Shown: positions 34,988-45,086, counted from the first letter of the stretch. The stretch is 64,000 nt of DNA from CAZWDL01 sp964632995 (GCA_964632995.1 CAZWDL010000010.1:1-64000); one strand, 5' to 3'. Made by a program: numbers and translations. The notes: a model not told the origin generated them from the letters alone.

Positions 34988-35288
34988 GATGTTCAAATTT
35001 GCATGAAAAATAAGACGCCGGTTTCTAAATTCCAACTCGAGGTATTATTCAAGTAGGCAAGAAGATCACAATACAATTATTACAAGCTGGTAAACAGCTA
35101 CTTAAACTATGCTGATTTTATTTTAATACAGTTCGACCAGCAGGATACATACGGCAGCGCCACGATTATATTGATTCGATGGGAAGGCCGGAGACAGGAA
35201 TTTCATGACAGCACTCTCCCTGAGAAGTTATTGATTATTTATGCTGACTCACCGACCTGAATGGCTCATAAACAGGCTCCTTCAATTC
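34988..35288. other. AT-rich intergenic region, nothing recognised
   Basis: About 300 bp upstream of the lactonase gene. I see no ORF, repeat or RNA that I can support. Confidence 0.5.
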
Positions 35289-35693
35289 TTAAAAAATAGA
35301 AGACTCCTGTCGCCTTCGTAACTCCTGACGAATTTTGTATTCAATAACCTGAGAATCGTAGTAGGTGGGATGGTCGCGACGAATGCGCACGGTCCGGAAA
35401 GTAAACAATATACCAAGAATGGGAACAGCACTTAGAAACAGGATGCCCAGCCAGGTAACTTGAAAATGAGAAGCCAGAAAGGTAGCGATGACAAATAGAG
35501 GGATGAGAATTCCCATCCGGTAAAGATTAGACAACTTGTTGGAGACTGTTTCTTTTTGTCCTTCCAGTTGTTCCAACATATCGTAGAGGTCGGGCGTGGA
35601 GAAGTCCTGAGGGCCGAGGGTGTGCACCAGCAACAGGTCGTCATTGCCTTCACGCTCTATCCGCTCTATGGTGCGGTCCAGAAAATAACGCAT
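35289..35693 (-). CDS. Small membrane protein with two helices
   Basis: 134 aa. The N-terminal 60 residues are hydrophilic and helical (RTIERIEREGNDD, LYDMLEQLEGQKETVSNKL). Two adjacent hydrophobic segments follow (about 62-80 and 83-100), then a basic tail (FRTVRIRRDHPTYYDSQVIEYKIRQELRRRQ). Both termini are probably cytoplasmic. Not recognised; a gene is supported by the consistent topology and ATG start. Confidence 0.62.
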   Translation of the reverse strand: MRYFLDRTIERIEREGNDDLLLVHTLGPQDFSTPDLYDMLEQLEGQKETVSNKLSNLYRMGILIPLFVIATFLASHFQVTWLGILFLSAVPILGILFTFRTVRIRRDHPTYYDSQVIEYKIRQELRRRQESSIF

Positions 35694-36196
35694 CGCAATT
35701 CGGTTTAAAATGAACGGGACTGTTAAAAGAGTAGTGAATTACGGGAAATTCCAAAGTGGTGCGGAATCATCCCTACACCTTAATTTTTAAAGTGTTAAGC
35801 GGCCGAGAAATAAAATGGCGTGTTTATCCGGTTCTTAGTCACTTCTTCCATTTAAGTTAATTCAAATGAGAGAATAATGTTGATTTCTTACCTAAGAATT
35901 ATTAAAAAAAGTTCAATTTCCCAGGCGCCGGCATTGAAGTGGTCTGCTGCCGGCGAAAGACCCGGATTTGGGCGCCAATCGAAGCCGATTTTTCATTGCA
36001 TAGCAGCGCTACGAAGTTATAAATTGGCACAGCGTGGGGGCTAAATCTGCGTTTTAGAGCCCAGCAAAAAAACTTTAGACAACTTCATTAATAACGGTCA
36101 ACAATAAGGCATGTGAAATAACCCAATGAATGAAAAACGCCACAGCCTTTTAAATATTATTTTCAGCACCAGGATTCAAGATTTTTGCTGAATTTT
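35694..36196. other. Intergenic region with one short inverted repeat
   Basis: About 500 bp downstream of GH92. CGCCGGCA at 35926-35933 pairs with TGCCGGCG at 35948-35955. No gene is recognised. Confidence 0.5.
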
Positions 36197-38488
36197 TCAA
36201 TTTCCATCAGACAGAGAGGGCGGGTAAGCCTCGGCGCCGCTCCAAAGCTCCACATTCGGCTCCGGTCCCATCTCGAAAACCAATTCTCCACCGGCTGTCA
36301 GTTCTTCATGGGTGAAATACGCACGCTGAAGCGCCTGTCCGTTCAGTGTGGCGGATTGTATATACAGGTTTTCCGTCGAGGCATTAGGCGCCTCTACCGT
36401 AAAGGTCTTTTCCGCTCCTACCCGGATGACTGTTTTTTCAAAAAGAGGGCTGCCGATGACATAGATGCCCTGCGCAGGGTTGACGGGATAAAAGCCCATA
36501 GCACTAAAGACGTACCAGGCTGACATCTGCCCGCAATCTTCATTACCACAAAGCCCGGCCGGGGTACCATCATATTGGGTGGCCATAATTTCCCGTACCT
36601 GTTTCTGCGTCTTCCAGGGAGCGCCGGCATAGCTATATAAATAAGCGATATGATGACTGGGCTCATTTCCATGAGCGTACTGTCCGATTAGTCCTGAAAT
36701 ATCCGCCGAACGATTTTCTCCGGTAATTTCGCTGTTCTCCGTAAAGAGGGAATCCAGCTTTTTCACGAAACGCTCATTGCCGCCGTGGAGCTCAATCAAT
36801 CCTCGCGGGTCATGAGGAACGAACCAGCTGTGCTGCCAGGCATTGCCTTCGGTATATTCCGCCACTTCGAAGTTGTGATCCGAAAATTTGGGGTCGAAGG
36901 GCTTTTTCCAGGAACCGTCGGTGATTTTTGCACGCATGAACCCCGTTCCGGCGTCAAACATATTGCGGTAATAGCCGGCCCGTTCGGTAAATTGCCGGTA
37001 CAGCTCTTCTTTGCCCATAGTCCTGGCCACCTGCGCGATGCACCAGTCGTCGTAGGCGTATTCCAGGGTTTTGGTGACCGATTGTCCCTCTTTCTCATAG
37101 GGGATGTAGCCATATTCACGGTAGTGGTTAGTACCCCGGATATCCTGCATCGCACTTGCCAGCATGGCTTCCATGACCTTATCGGTATCGTAATCCCTGA
37201 AGCCTTTGGCGTAGGCGTCGGCGATTACCGGAATGGCATGGTAGCCGGTCATGGTATTCGTCTCATTGCCCAGCAGTGACCAGACCGGCAGCAGGCCGTG
37301 CTGCTCGTAGTGATCGAGAAAAGAGCGGATGAAATCGTTGATTTTATCGGGCTGGGTGATGGTGTACAGCGGATTGGCTGCCCGGAAAGTATCCCAGAGA
37401 GAGAAAATGTCGTATCGGGTATAGCCCTCGGCGCGATGTATTTGCCCGTCGGGCCCTTTGTAGTAACCCTGCGCGTCGGAAAAGATGACCGGCGCCAGAC
37501 AGGTGCGGTAAAGGGCGGTGTAAAAAACTTCTTTTAATTGCTCATTCCCTTCTAGCACGGTGATTTTATCCATTTCAGCTGCCCAGGCGACGCGGGCGTC
37601 TTCCCGTACCTGCTCCATATTCCAATGGGGAATTTCGGCGAGCGCCGCTTTGGCGCCTTCCACACTCGCCGAAGAGATGCCCACCTTAAGCTGTATCGCC
37701 GTTCCGGGTGCGGCATCGAGTGACACCTGTGCGCGCACCTGCCGTCCGCCGAGGCGATTACCCGAAGCCAGCGCCGTGCTGTCGGCCAGCTTTATCGAAG
37801 CCACCGGCCCGGAAAGGGCGATGGCGTAGAACAGGCGCTGATCGCGCGCCCACCCCGCCGAGTGGCGATAGCCGGTGAGGAGGGTGTCGTTTTCCAACTG
37901 CACCATCGTTTCCACCGGCCGGTCCCAGTTGATGGCGTGCCCCAGGTCGAGCACGAAGGAAGGCCTCACCCCTTCCGGAAAAATGTAGCGGTGGAAGCCG
38001 ACCCGGGTCGAAGCGCTGAGTTCGGCGGAAATGCCATTGTCCATTGCCACCCGGTAGTAACCGGCTTCGGCTTCCTCCTTATCGTGAGAGAAAGTACTGC
38101 GGAAGGGCTGCAGCTTGGGATCGCTTATCGGCACGCTGAAGTCGATGTCTTCCAGCGTCGGCATGACCAGCAGATCACAGAGATCGCCGATACCGGTGCC
38201 GCTGAGATGGGTATGACTAAAGCCAACGATAACGCTATCCGCCCAATTATAACCCGCGCACCAGTCCCAGCCCTGCGTTCCGTTGTCGGGGCTCAGCTGT
38301 ACGGCGCCGAAAGGCACAGTGGCGCCGGGATACACGTGACCGTGCTCTGCGGTGCCGGTGAAGGAGTTGATGTAAGCGGTCTTATCATTATTTTGATCCG
38401 TTTCCGACTGTTCCGAAGGACTTTCGGTTTGACAAGCAGAAAAAAGGATCAGCAGTAAACTCAGAACGGGGTAAAGGTTCTTTTTCAT
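36197..38488 (-). CDS. GH92 alpha-mannosidase lipoprotein
   Basis: About 763 aa, with lipobox FSAC after MKKNLYPVLSLLL, so surface or periplasmic. GH92 enzymes are Ca2+-dependent inverting exo-alpha-mannosidases acting on N-glycans and fungal mannan. Family motifs: YINSFTGTAEHGHVYPGATVPFG, GFSHTHLSGTG, FSLWDTFRAANPLYTI, EGNAWQHSWFVPHDPRGLIEL and GNEDCGQMSAWYVFSAMGFYPV. It is the last gene of a probable MORN-MORN-GH92 operon (24-nt gap). The start at MKKN is chosen for the signal; frames to 38590 overlap the upstream gene. Confidence 0.93.
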   Translation of the reverse strand: MKKNLYPVLSLLLILFSACQTESPSEQSETDQNNDKTAYINSFTGTAEHGHVYPGATVPFGAVQLSPDNGTQGWDWCAGYNWADSVIVGFSHTHLSGTGIGDLCDLLVMPTLEDIDFSVPISDPKLQPFRSTFSHDKEEAEAGYYRVAMDNGISAELSASTRVGFHRYIFPEGVRPSFVLDLGHAINWDRPVETMVQLENDTLLTGYRHSAGWARDQRLFYAIALSGPVASIKLADSTALASGNRLGGRQVRAQVSLDAAPGTAIQLKVGISSASVEGAKAALAEIPHWNMEQVREDARVAWAAEMDKITVLEGNEQLKEVFYTALYRTCLAPVIFSDAQGYYKGPDGQIHRAEGYTRYDIFSLWDTFRAANPLYTITQPDKINDFIRSFLDHYEQHGLLPVWSLLGNETNTMTGYHAIPVIADAYAKGFRDYDTDKVMEAMLASAMQDIRGTNHYREYGYIPYEKEGQSVTKTLEYAYDDWCIAQVARTMGKEELYRQFTERAGYYRNMFDAGTGFMRAKITDGSWKKPFDPKFSDHNFEVAEYTEGNAWQHSWFVPHDPRGLIELHGGNERFVKKLDSLFTENSEITGENRSADISGLIGQYAHGNEPSHHIAYLYSYAGAPWKTQKQVREIMATQYDGTPAGLCGNEDCGQMSAWYVFSAMGFYPVNPAQGIYVIGSPLFEKTVIRVGAEKTFTVEAPNASTENLYIQSATLNGQALQRAYFTHEELTAGGELVFEMGPEPNVELWSGAEAYPPSLSDGN

Positions 38489-38511
38489 TGTATTGAAAAG
38501 GTACAAGTAAT

Positions 38512-39228
38512 TCATGCCGGGCGCATCTCGATCGTAATGACCCACTTGCCGGGCTGATTGATTTTGAAAGTAATATTGGCGGTCCACCATTGCCGGGGCA
38601 TGCCTTTGGTATCATCGGGCGCCGACTCTACCTCTACGGTGATTTCTCCCATGAAAGGGAACTGATAGACCTCTACTGTTTTGATGTAATCGCTTTCATT
38701 GATCAGCACGCCAAAACCGTTCTGCACATTGAGGTTCCGGGCCCGTACCGGCCGGCCGAGATAGGTAAAGCGGAAATCGACGTGGTGCGGGATCTCGTCG
38801 CCCCGGCGGAAATGCACCCTGTTGACGCGGGGGTTTTGGGAAATCAGTTCGTAGGGTTTTTTGTCTTCACCGACATACTTGTCGTCCTTCCAATAGCCGC
38901 GATGCACGCTGCCGTCAGCTTCGGTCAGCACGCCCTGCCCCTCCTTAACGCCCTTTTTGAAACTGCCGACGTACATATCTCCGTTTGCCCAGGTATAGAC
39001 GCCCTCACCGTGCGGCAGGCCTTTTTTAAAATCGCCGACGTAACTGTCTCCTCCCCTGGCTTTGCCTTCACCGTGAGCCAGGCCGCGCCGGCAGTCTCCT
39101 TCGTAGTGTTCATCAATAGTTTCCAGGAGTACCTGGCAGGGTTGCTGGCCTGAGAGGTTCAGGGTGAGAAAAACCAGCTGAAGCAGGCCGCAAAAGCGGA
39201 AGTAAGTCATGGGTAGATATATTTTCAT
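38512..39228 (-). CDS. MORN-repeat protein, second of a tandem pair
   Basis: 238 aa with a signal peptide (to LNLSGQQ) and about four MORN units in residues ~40-125 (YEGDCRRGLAHGEGKA, YVGDFKKGLPHGEGVYTW, YVGSFKKGVKEGQGVL, HRGYWKDDKYVG). A beta-rich C-terminal domain follows (VDFRFTYLGRPVRARNLN, WWTANITFKINQPGKWVITIEMR). MORN strips often mediate membrane or protein contact; the role here is unknown. Strongly similar to the adjacent upstream paralogue over its whole length. An alternative start lies six codons in (MTYFRF). Confidence 0.82.
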   Translation of the reverse strand: MKIYLPMTYFRFCGLLQLVFLTLNLSGQQPCQVLLETIDEHYEGDCRRGLAHGEGKARGGDSYVGDFKKGLPHGEGVYTWANGDMYVGSFKKGVKEGQGVLTEADGSVHRGYWKDDKYVGEDKKPYELISQNPRVNRVHFRRGDEIPHHVDFRFTYLGRPVRARNLNVQNGFGVLINESDYIKTVEVYQFPFMGEITVEVESAPDDTKGMPRQWWTANITFKINQPGKWVITIEMRPA

Positions 39229-39262
39229 CGAATGAACATAAAAAAGGCTTACCCCGGAAGCT

Positions 39263-39976
39263 TTAGCGCATGACCCGCATATCGATGGTCACTTCCCAGT
39301 TACCGGCCTGGCTGATGCGAAATTCCATATTGCCGCTTACATAGTCGCCGGACATCCCGCCGGCGGCATCGCGGGTAGTTTCCACCTCAAAGAGCACTTC
39401 ACCCTGCAGGGGAAACTCGTAAACTTCGACCGTTTTCACATAATCGGTTTCATTCACCACAACACCAAAGCTGCCCTGCACACGGAAGTTTCGCGCCTGG
39501 GTCGGCTTGCCGAGATAAGTGAACTTAAAATCGATCTGTTGAGGCTCTGCATCCTGACGGCGGAAAGCAGTGCGGTTGACCGTCGGGGTTTTATTAATGA
39601 CCTCGTAGGGCGTTTTGCTGGCTCCGATATACATATCCTCTTCCCAGTATCCTTGCTTAACGGTACCGTCGGCCATGGTCATTGTGCCTTCTCCTTCCTT
39701 CTCTCCTTTTTTGAATTCACCGACGTACACATCGCCGTTGGCCCAGGTGTAGGTGCCTTCTCCGTGTGGTAGCCCTTTCTTGAACTCTCCAACATAGCTA
39801 TCGGTTCCAACTGCCTTTCCTTCACCGTGGGCCTTACCGCGTTTGCAGTCTCCTTCGTAAGTGCCGCTGATGGCTTCCAGCAGGACTTCACAGTCTTCAG
39901 CATCCAAGACCACCGGAGCGGTACCGGACGGACTAATCATTAAAGTAATTGCAAAAAGAAAATTCCAAATCAACAT
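39263..39976 (-). CDS. MORN-repeat protein, first of a tandem pair
   Basis: 237 aa, organised like the downstream paralogue: signal peptide, MORN units (YEGDCKRGKAHGEGKA, YVGEFKKGLPHGEGTYTW, YVGEFKKGEKEGEGTM, KQGYWEEDMYIG), then the shared C-terminal domain (IDFKFTYLGKPTQARNF, NMEFRISQAGNWEVTIDMR). The two genes are 34 bp apart and probably arose by tandem duplication. A TATATTTG box lies upstream at 40065-40072, so this may be the first gene of the MORN-MORN-GH92 operon. Location is probably periplasmic or surface. Confidence 0.82.
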   Translation of the reverse strand: MLIWNFLFAITLMISPSGTAPVVLDAEDCEVLLEAISGTYEGDCKRGKAHGEGKAVGTDSYVGEFKKGLPHGEGTYTWANGDVYVGEFKKGEKEGEGTMTMADGTVKQGYWEEDMYIGASKTPYEVINKTPTVNRTAFRRQDAEPQQIDFKFTYLGKPTQARNFRVQGSFGVVVNETDYVKTVEVYEFPLQGEVLFEVETTRDAAGGMSGDYVSGNMEFRISQAGNWEVTIDMRVMR

Positions 39977-40064
39977 AGGTTCTATTGGCTTTAATTAAGT
40001 GTTAATGTAATGTAGGTCCGGGTAGATAAGCAACGAGCTGTTGGCTGTTGGCTGTCCGGACTGA

Positions 40065-40072
40065 CAAATATA
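40065..40072 (-). promoter_or_regulatory. Putative -7 box for the MORN-MORN-GH92 unit
   Basis: Minus-strand TATATTTG, an exact TAnnTTTG match, immediately after the SusD terminator stem and about 90 nt before the first MORN start. No -33 box is evident. Confidence 0.35.
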
Positions 40073-40115
40073 CAACAAACCCTGCGGGCTGCTTATTGCC
40101 TCACAGGGTTCGTTG
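40073..40115 (-). terminator. Probable terminator after susD
   Basis: CAACAAACCCTG (40073-40084) pairs with CAGGGTTCGTTG (40104-40115), 11 of 12. Read on the minus strand, the stem lies about 75 nt after the susD stop and is followed by a T/A-rich stretch. Confidence 0.6.
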
Positions 40116-40188
40116 CTTAAAAGTTTTCAAGAGGGCTAATGAATACTGTACCGCATTCGGGAGGCAGTATCATTGGCCTTCCGGATGT

Positions 40189-41697
40189 TTAATTTTCCAC
40201 ATCCCACCAGACGCGGCCGGTGAGGTCATCGTTACCGTCCGGGAATTGACGTGCAACAGCATCGTTGTAGTTTGGGTTCAGGCCGTTCTCCGAGGTCGGA
40301 TAGTACAGACGGCGGGGAATGGTGCCGCCGGTCGTTCCGATCGGGTGGTTAACCGGAGTGAGTTCCGGATAACCGGAAGCGCGCCAGTTAGCGAAGGCCT
40401 CGATAGCATTCTGGTAGAAAGATACCCAAAGCTGTGTATTGATGTGCTCAAGCGCAGCTTCCGTCGAGCTTTCATCCAAGGGGTTGGCAGCCACGAAGGC
40501 GTCGATGTCCGCCGGATCAATTGAGGCATTGGGATACAGGGCTACCTGTTCAGCAGCAGAGCGAAGGCCGCGTTCGAAGTGCTCGGCAGCTGACAGGGGC
40601 GCGCCCCAGCCTCGAACGGCGGCTTCGGCCAGGCGGAATTCCACTTCCGAATGCATCAGGTGGAACATTTGGGCAGAAGGCGTCCTGATCGTCGAGCGGT
40701 TGTGGCGAACGAAATCGGCCAGACGCTCAAATTCGGGCGAATTTCCGTCAGTGCCGTTTGGCAGGCCTTCCCAGGTCGACACATCAGGCTGCGGATTGCC
40801 GTCATCATCGTAGGTCATGCCCCAAATCGGCAGACGGGGATCGCCGGTAGCTTTTAGCAAATCAACCATCACGTCGGACATGCGGTAATTGTCATCGGCC
40901 ACCATCACATCGGAGTTACCGTTGGTTTCCAGATCGGTATGCTCGGCAATTACAGAATCATCAATACTCTCCATCACACCACCGGCGATCGCAGCTTGTA
41001 CCTCCTGCTGGGCGCGGGCCGGATCCACCTTTTGCAGGCGGAAAGCAAGGCGCAGGCGAAGGGAGTTGGCAAACTTCTTCCACTTGTCGATGTCGTTGCC
41101 CAGCCAGAAGTCACCTTCCAGCGGACGGGCATCGGGGTTGAAGCTTTTGGATGCTTCGTCCAGTTCCTTAAAGAAGTCATTGTATACGTCTTCCTGACGG
41201 TCGTATTCGGGGAACAGCACGCCGTTGATGAAGCCCTGACCGGCATTGAAGTAAGGCAGATCGCCGTAAAGGTCCGTCAGGCGGTGAAACAGGAACACCT
41301 TGGTGATCCGCGCCGCCGCGTTGAAGTTCACCAGGAAGGGGTCTTCCGAGGTGCGGTTGACGAGGTCCACCACGTTTTTGATGCCGCGGGGATAGTCGCT
41401 GTCCCACTGTGCGCTGGCATAAGAGTCGATCATGTTGTACTTATCGCCCGACCAGTAACTGAAGGAGCAGGCGTTGTGCTGAATGATCGTCGAAGAATAG
41501 ATGTACTGTGCCCGCCAGTGCTCATAGCGGTTGTTGGAGGTAGTCAGTTCGACCCGCGTCAGCTGTAGAGCCGGATCGATAGTAACTGCCTGCGTAGGGT
41601 TGGTATTGAGCTCCTCGAAGTCGTCCGTACAGCTATGGAAGCCGAAGGCGAGCAGCCCGAACAGGAGCAGATATTTTAAATGAAATTTCATTGTCAT
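40189..41697 (-). CDS. SusD/RagB-like nutrient-binding lipoprotein
   Basis: 502-aa outer-membrane lipoprotein (lipobox FHSC) of the SusD_2 type, the lid of a SusCD glycan importer. Hallmarks are the N-terminal DDFEELNTNPTQAVTIDP, the TPR-like helical body and the C-terminal FANWRASGYPELTPV and IPRRLYYPTSE region. It binds oligosaccharides and delivers them to the SusC channel encoded 92 bp upstream. Ligand unknown; neighbouring GH92 suggests alpha-mannosides. Start at MTMKFH or MKFH, two codons in. Confidence 0.93.
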   Translation of the reverse strand: MTMKFHLKYLLLFGLLAFGFHSCTDDFEELNTNPTQAVTIDPALQLTRVELTTSNNRYEHWRAQYIYSSTIIQHNACSFSYWSGDKYNMIDSYASAQWDSDYPRGIKNVVDLVNRTSEDPFLVNFNAAARITKVFLFHRLTDLYGDLPYFNAGQGFINGVLFPEYDRQEDVYNDFFKELDEASKSFNPDARPLEGDFWLGNDIDKWKKFANSLRLRLAFRLQKVDPARAQQEVQAAIAGGVMESIDDSVIAEHTDLETNGNSDVMVADDNYRMSDVMVDLLKATGDPRLPIWGMTYDDDGNPQPDVSTWEGLPNGTDGNSPEFERLADFVRHNRSTIRTPSAQMFHLMHSEVEFRLAEAAVRGWGAPLSAAEHFERGLRSAAEQVALYPNASIDPADIDAFVAANPLDESSTEAALEHINTQLWVSFYQNAIEAFANWRASGYPELTPVNHPIGTTGGTIPRRLYYPTSENGLNPNYNDAVARQFPDGNDDLTGRVWWDVEN

Positions 41698-41789
41698 TAT
41701 TTTTTGATTGAAGAGAATCCAAGGGTTCGGGAGCTTGGCGACGCAAGGTCGGCCGCACTCCCGGCCCGTTTGATTGACTCAATTTTTCT

Positions 41790-44700
41790 TTAGAAGCGAA
41801 GATTCACGTTAAAGCCAAAGCTTCTGGCCGTCGGAATCGTAGCGTACTCCAGACCCTGGCCGCCGTTACCGGTGTTGTAGCTGGCTTCGGGGTCGATGTT
41901 CGGAACGTTCTTATACAGGAAGAACAAGTTACGCCCTACCAGTGATACAGTCACGTTCTGGAAAGGTGAACTCTGAATCCAGCGCCGCGGCAGCGTGTAG
42001 CTCAGCGTCATCTGGCGCATCTTAATGAAATCAGCCGAGTAGATAAACTCCTCGGAGATGCGGCTGGCTACATTGCCGTAGTATACTTGCGGGTCGACAA
42101 AGCGGGCGAAGTCTTCTCCGTCTTCATTGACACCCGATACATATACGCCGCCGGTGGGGGCCCAGTCTTCCTGAGCAACTCCTGCGGCTTCGCGTTCCTG
42201 TTCGGAACGGAACCAGCCGGCGCGGGCATCCACATCAGCCTGGGAAGGATGGTTGGCCTGTGGGTGCGGCACGCCCTTTTCCAGGGTATTGATATGGCGT
42301 CCGGTAGAATAAGTGGACCAGTTGGTCATCGAGTGCAGCTCTGCGCCGAAACGCAAGTCGAGCAGTGCGCTGAAGGAAAGGCCCTTCCAGCTGAAGGTGT
42401 TCGTGATGCCCGAAGTCCAGTCCGGCACCCCTACGCCGAGGATTTCCAGATCGCCCTGCAGCGGCAGTCCGTTCTGATCGTAGACGATATCGCCGGCATC
42501 GTTGCGGCGGTAAGGACGGCCGACGATGGCGCCGTAAGGCTGACCGAGTCGGGCTTCCACGAAGGTGTTCCGCGTGCGGGCTTGGCCGAGGCGCAGGGCC
42601 GTCAGTTTCCCCTCATCATCAAGTGCAACTACTTCGTTGACGTTACGGGCGAAGTTAAGCGAAACGTCCCAGTTGAACCCGCTCTGCGAGCTGATGGGCG
42701 AGCCGGTCAGCAACACTTCCCATCCCCGGTTTTGAATTTCGCCGGCATTCACCGTAACCGAGCCGTAACCTGAGGTAGGCGAAACGGTCGTCGACAGGAT
42801 CTGGTCCTGGGTGCTCATGTTGTAGTACGTCACGTCCAGTCCGATGCGACCGTTGAAGAAACGCAGGTCAAGACCGGCTTCGATTGAGCGCGTACTGGTC
42901 GGTCTGAGGTTCTTCAGCGGGATGTTCCCCTGTGCAATCTGTCCCTGTGGATTCCCCAGGTGGGGCTGCCCGACAACGCTGTAGGTGAGGTCGAGGCGGT
43001 AGGGGTCGGTATCGCCGCCAACTTCGGCAGCCGAGAACCGCATCTTACCGAAGGAGAGGATATTTGAAGGAATATTGAAGGCGTCGGTGAAGATAAAGCT
43101 CAGGCTGGCGGAGGGATAGAAGTAGGAGTTGTTTTGCTCCGGCAGCGTCGAGGACCAGTCATTACGGGCCGTCAAATCGAGGTACAGATAATTGCGGAAC
43201 CCGAGTTGGACCGAGCCGTACAGCGAGTGAATTTCTTTTTCCCTGATGCTGTATCCCTGCGAGGGGAACTTGGTGTTGTTTACGGCGCGAAGCCCTTCAA
43301 TGATAAATTCATTCCCGAAGAGCGTCAGGCGTTCATCCGACTGCGTCAGCAGGTTACCACCAGCGTTAGCCGAAATCGAGAAGTCACTTCCTATCTGCTT
43401 ATTAAAGTTCAGCAGGAAATCGTAGTTGTTCTCGCGAATGCGGTACTCGCGCTCCCACATCCGGCCCGGGCGGTTCAGGTGGGGTGTACGCTCGCCGTCC
43501 CACTGCGTCTGACGGAAGGTGTACCAGTCGGTACCGGCCCGTAGTTGCAGTGACAGCCAGTCAGTAAAGTTCATACGAGCCAGCGCGAAGCCCTGCAGGC
43601 GGTCACGCTTATCGCCGTTAAACTGCTGGTATACGCCGAAGTAGGGATTTACGCGGAAAATACTGGGGCTGTACAGCGGATCGTATTCGCCGGTAACGGG
43701 ATCTGTCTGTTTGAGAATATCGAGGTTGACAGAAGTGGCTACCTCATTCAGGTGACCCGGATTATGCGGCGAATCGGAAAGTGCCGGGCGGTTGTCGGCC
43801 CGCTCGTTAATATAGGTAATCTTGGCGTCTACCGTGATAAAATCGTTGCCCAGGTTACTCGTCCCCCGTGCAGAAATAGTATTTCGGTTGTAACCGGTAT
43901 TTTCAAACATACCATCGTTGCGCAAGTCGGAAGCCGACAGGCGGAAGGTAGCATCTTCATTACCACCGGAAAGGGCAAGGGTGTTGTTCCAGGTCTGGCC
44001 GTTGTTGTAAATCTGATCGATGGCGCTTCCGTTATGTACATAAGGAGCCGTAGAACCGTCGAACTGAATGACATCGGCGCCGTCGAGGCGTTCTCCCCAG
44101 CTGCTACGCGTGTTATTCAGTGCTTCTTCCTGCGTTTGCGGACGAACGCCTTCAGAGCCAGAGCCGTAGCTGGTCTGTACATCCTGGTAGAAATCCAGCG
44201 GTTGTTCAGTAACGAAGTTGCTGTTGAACTCCACCCCGAGACCTTTGCGGCGGCTGCCTTTCTTGGTCGTAATCTGGATGACGCCGTTCTGGGCGCGGGT
44301 ACCGTACAGGGCCGTCGCAGAGGGGCCTTTCAGTACAGTAATCGACTCAATATCATCCTGGTTGATACTGGAGAGCCCGTCACCGAGGTCAATACCACCC
44401 CACATACCGGCGCCGCCGAGGTTGGAGTTGTCAATAGGAATACCATCGATAACGTACAGCGGCTGGTTGCTACCGCCCAGTGAGGAGTTGCCGCGAATAA
44501 CCACGCGGCTGGAACCGGCCGGGCCGGTAGCGGCATTATTCACCGTTACACCGGCGATTTTGCCGGACAGCTGCCGGATGACGCTGTTCTCGCGCGCCTC
44601 CGTCAGTTCAGAGCCATCGACTTCACTGACCGAGTAACCCAAAGCTTTCTTTTCTCTGGAAATACCCAAGGCGGTCACTACCACTTCGTCGAGGGCTACC

Positions 44701-44987
44701 CCTTCTTGCAATGTTACATCAATCGCCGGACGGCCAGCGACCTCAACGGTCTGGTTGGCGTAACCGGTATAACTGAACTGCAAGGAAGGGTTCTGGGTAA
44801 TCAGTTCAATGGAGTAGTTCCCGTCAATATCGGTGATGGTACCATTCTGGGTACCCACCTCAATGACGTTCACCCCGATCAACGGATCCCCGGAATCGTC
44901 GGTAACGGTGCCGGTCACAGTTTGCGCCCAGCCCCCCACCACCGCGAATAGAAACAGGGTTAAAGTGAGTAAATAATTTTTTTTCAT
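41790..44987 (-). CDS. SusC/RagA-like TonB-dependent receptor
   Basis: About 1065 aa. Signal peptide (to GGWAQ), a carboxypeptidase-D-like beta domain (VTGTVTDDSGDPLIGVNV), a plug domain with the SusC signature GNSSLGGSNQPLYVIDGIPI, then a 22-strand barrel ending RSFGFNVNLRF. It imports oligosaccharides across the outer membrane using TonB energy, with SusD as lid. The start at MKKNYLL is chosen; an upstream Met would add seven residues. No anti-sigma-interacting N-terminal (STN) extension is present, and no regulator gene lies next to it. Confidence 0.94.
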   Translation of the reverse strand: MKKNYLLTLTLFLFAVVGGWAQTVTGTVTDDSGDPLIGVNVIEVGTQNGTITDIDGNYSIELITQNPSLQFSYTGYANQTVEVAGRPAIDVTLQEGVALDEVVVTALGISREKKALGYSVSEVDGSELTEARENSVIRQLSGKIAGVTVNNAATGPAGSSRVVIRGNSSLGGSNQPLYVIDGIPIDNSNLGGAGMWGGIDLGDGLSSINQDDIESITVLKGPSATALYGTRAQNGVIQITTKKGSRRKGLGVEFNSNFVTEQPLDFYQDVQTSYGSGSEGVRPQTQEEALNNTRSSWGERLDGADVIQFDGSTAPYVHNGSAIDQIYNNGQTWNNTLALSGGNEDATFRLSASDLRNDGMFENTGYNRNTISARGTSNLGNDFITVDAKITYINERADNRPALSDSPHNPGHLNEVATSVNLDILKQTDPVTGEYDPLYSPSIFRVNPYFGVYQQFNGDKRDRLQGFALARMNFTDWLSLQLRAGTDWYTFRQTQWDGERTPHLNRPGRMWEREYRIRENNYDFLLNFNKQIGSDFSISANAGGNLLTQSDERLTLFGNEFIIEGLRAVNNTKFPSQGYSIREKEIHSLYGSVQLGFRNYLYLDLTARNDWSSTLPEQNNSYFYPSASLSFIFTDAFNIPSNILSFGKMRFSAAEVGGDTDPYRLDLTYSVVGQPHLGNPQGQIAQGNIPLKNLRPTSTRSIEAGLDLRFFNGRIGLDVTYYNMSTQDQILSTTVSPTSGYGSVTVNAGEIQNRGWEVLLTGSPISSQSGFNWDVSLNFARNVNEVVALDDEGKLTALRLGQARTRNTFVEARLGQPYGAIVGRPYRRNDAGDIVYDQNGLPLQGDLEILGVGVPDWTSGITNTFSWKGLSFSALLDLRFGAELHSMTNWSTYSTGRHINTLEKGVPHPQANHPSQADVDARAGWFRSEQEREAAGVAQEDWAPTGGVYVSGVNEDGEDFARFVDPQVYYGNVASRISEEFIYSADFIKMRQMTLSYTLPRRWIQSSPFQNVTVSLVGRNLFFLYKNVPNIDPEASYNTGNGGQGLEYATIPTARSFGFNVNLRF

Positions 44988-45051
44988 TGTCCTGATTTTA
45001 ATATGCACTAAAAACTATTGCCTAATTGAATGATAAAAGTTTCCTCCTGGC

Positions 45052-45086
45052 CAAACATACTTTTCCCGAAACCGGGTAAATGCAAA
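45052..45086 (-). promoter_or_regulatory. Putative promoter of the susCD operon
   Basis: On the minus strand TATGTTTG (45052-45059), an exact TAnnTTTG, preceded by a TTTG -33 element (45083-45086) at 23-nt spacing. The predicted transcript start leaves a leader of about 60 nt before the susC ATG. Confidence 0.5.
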
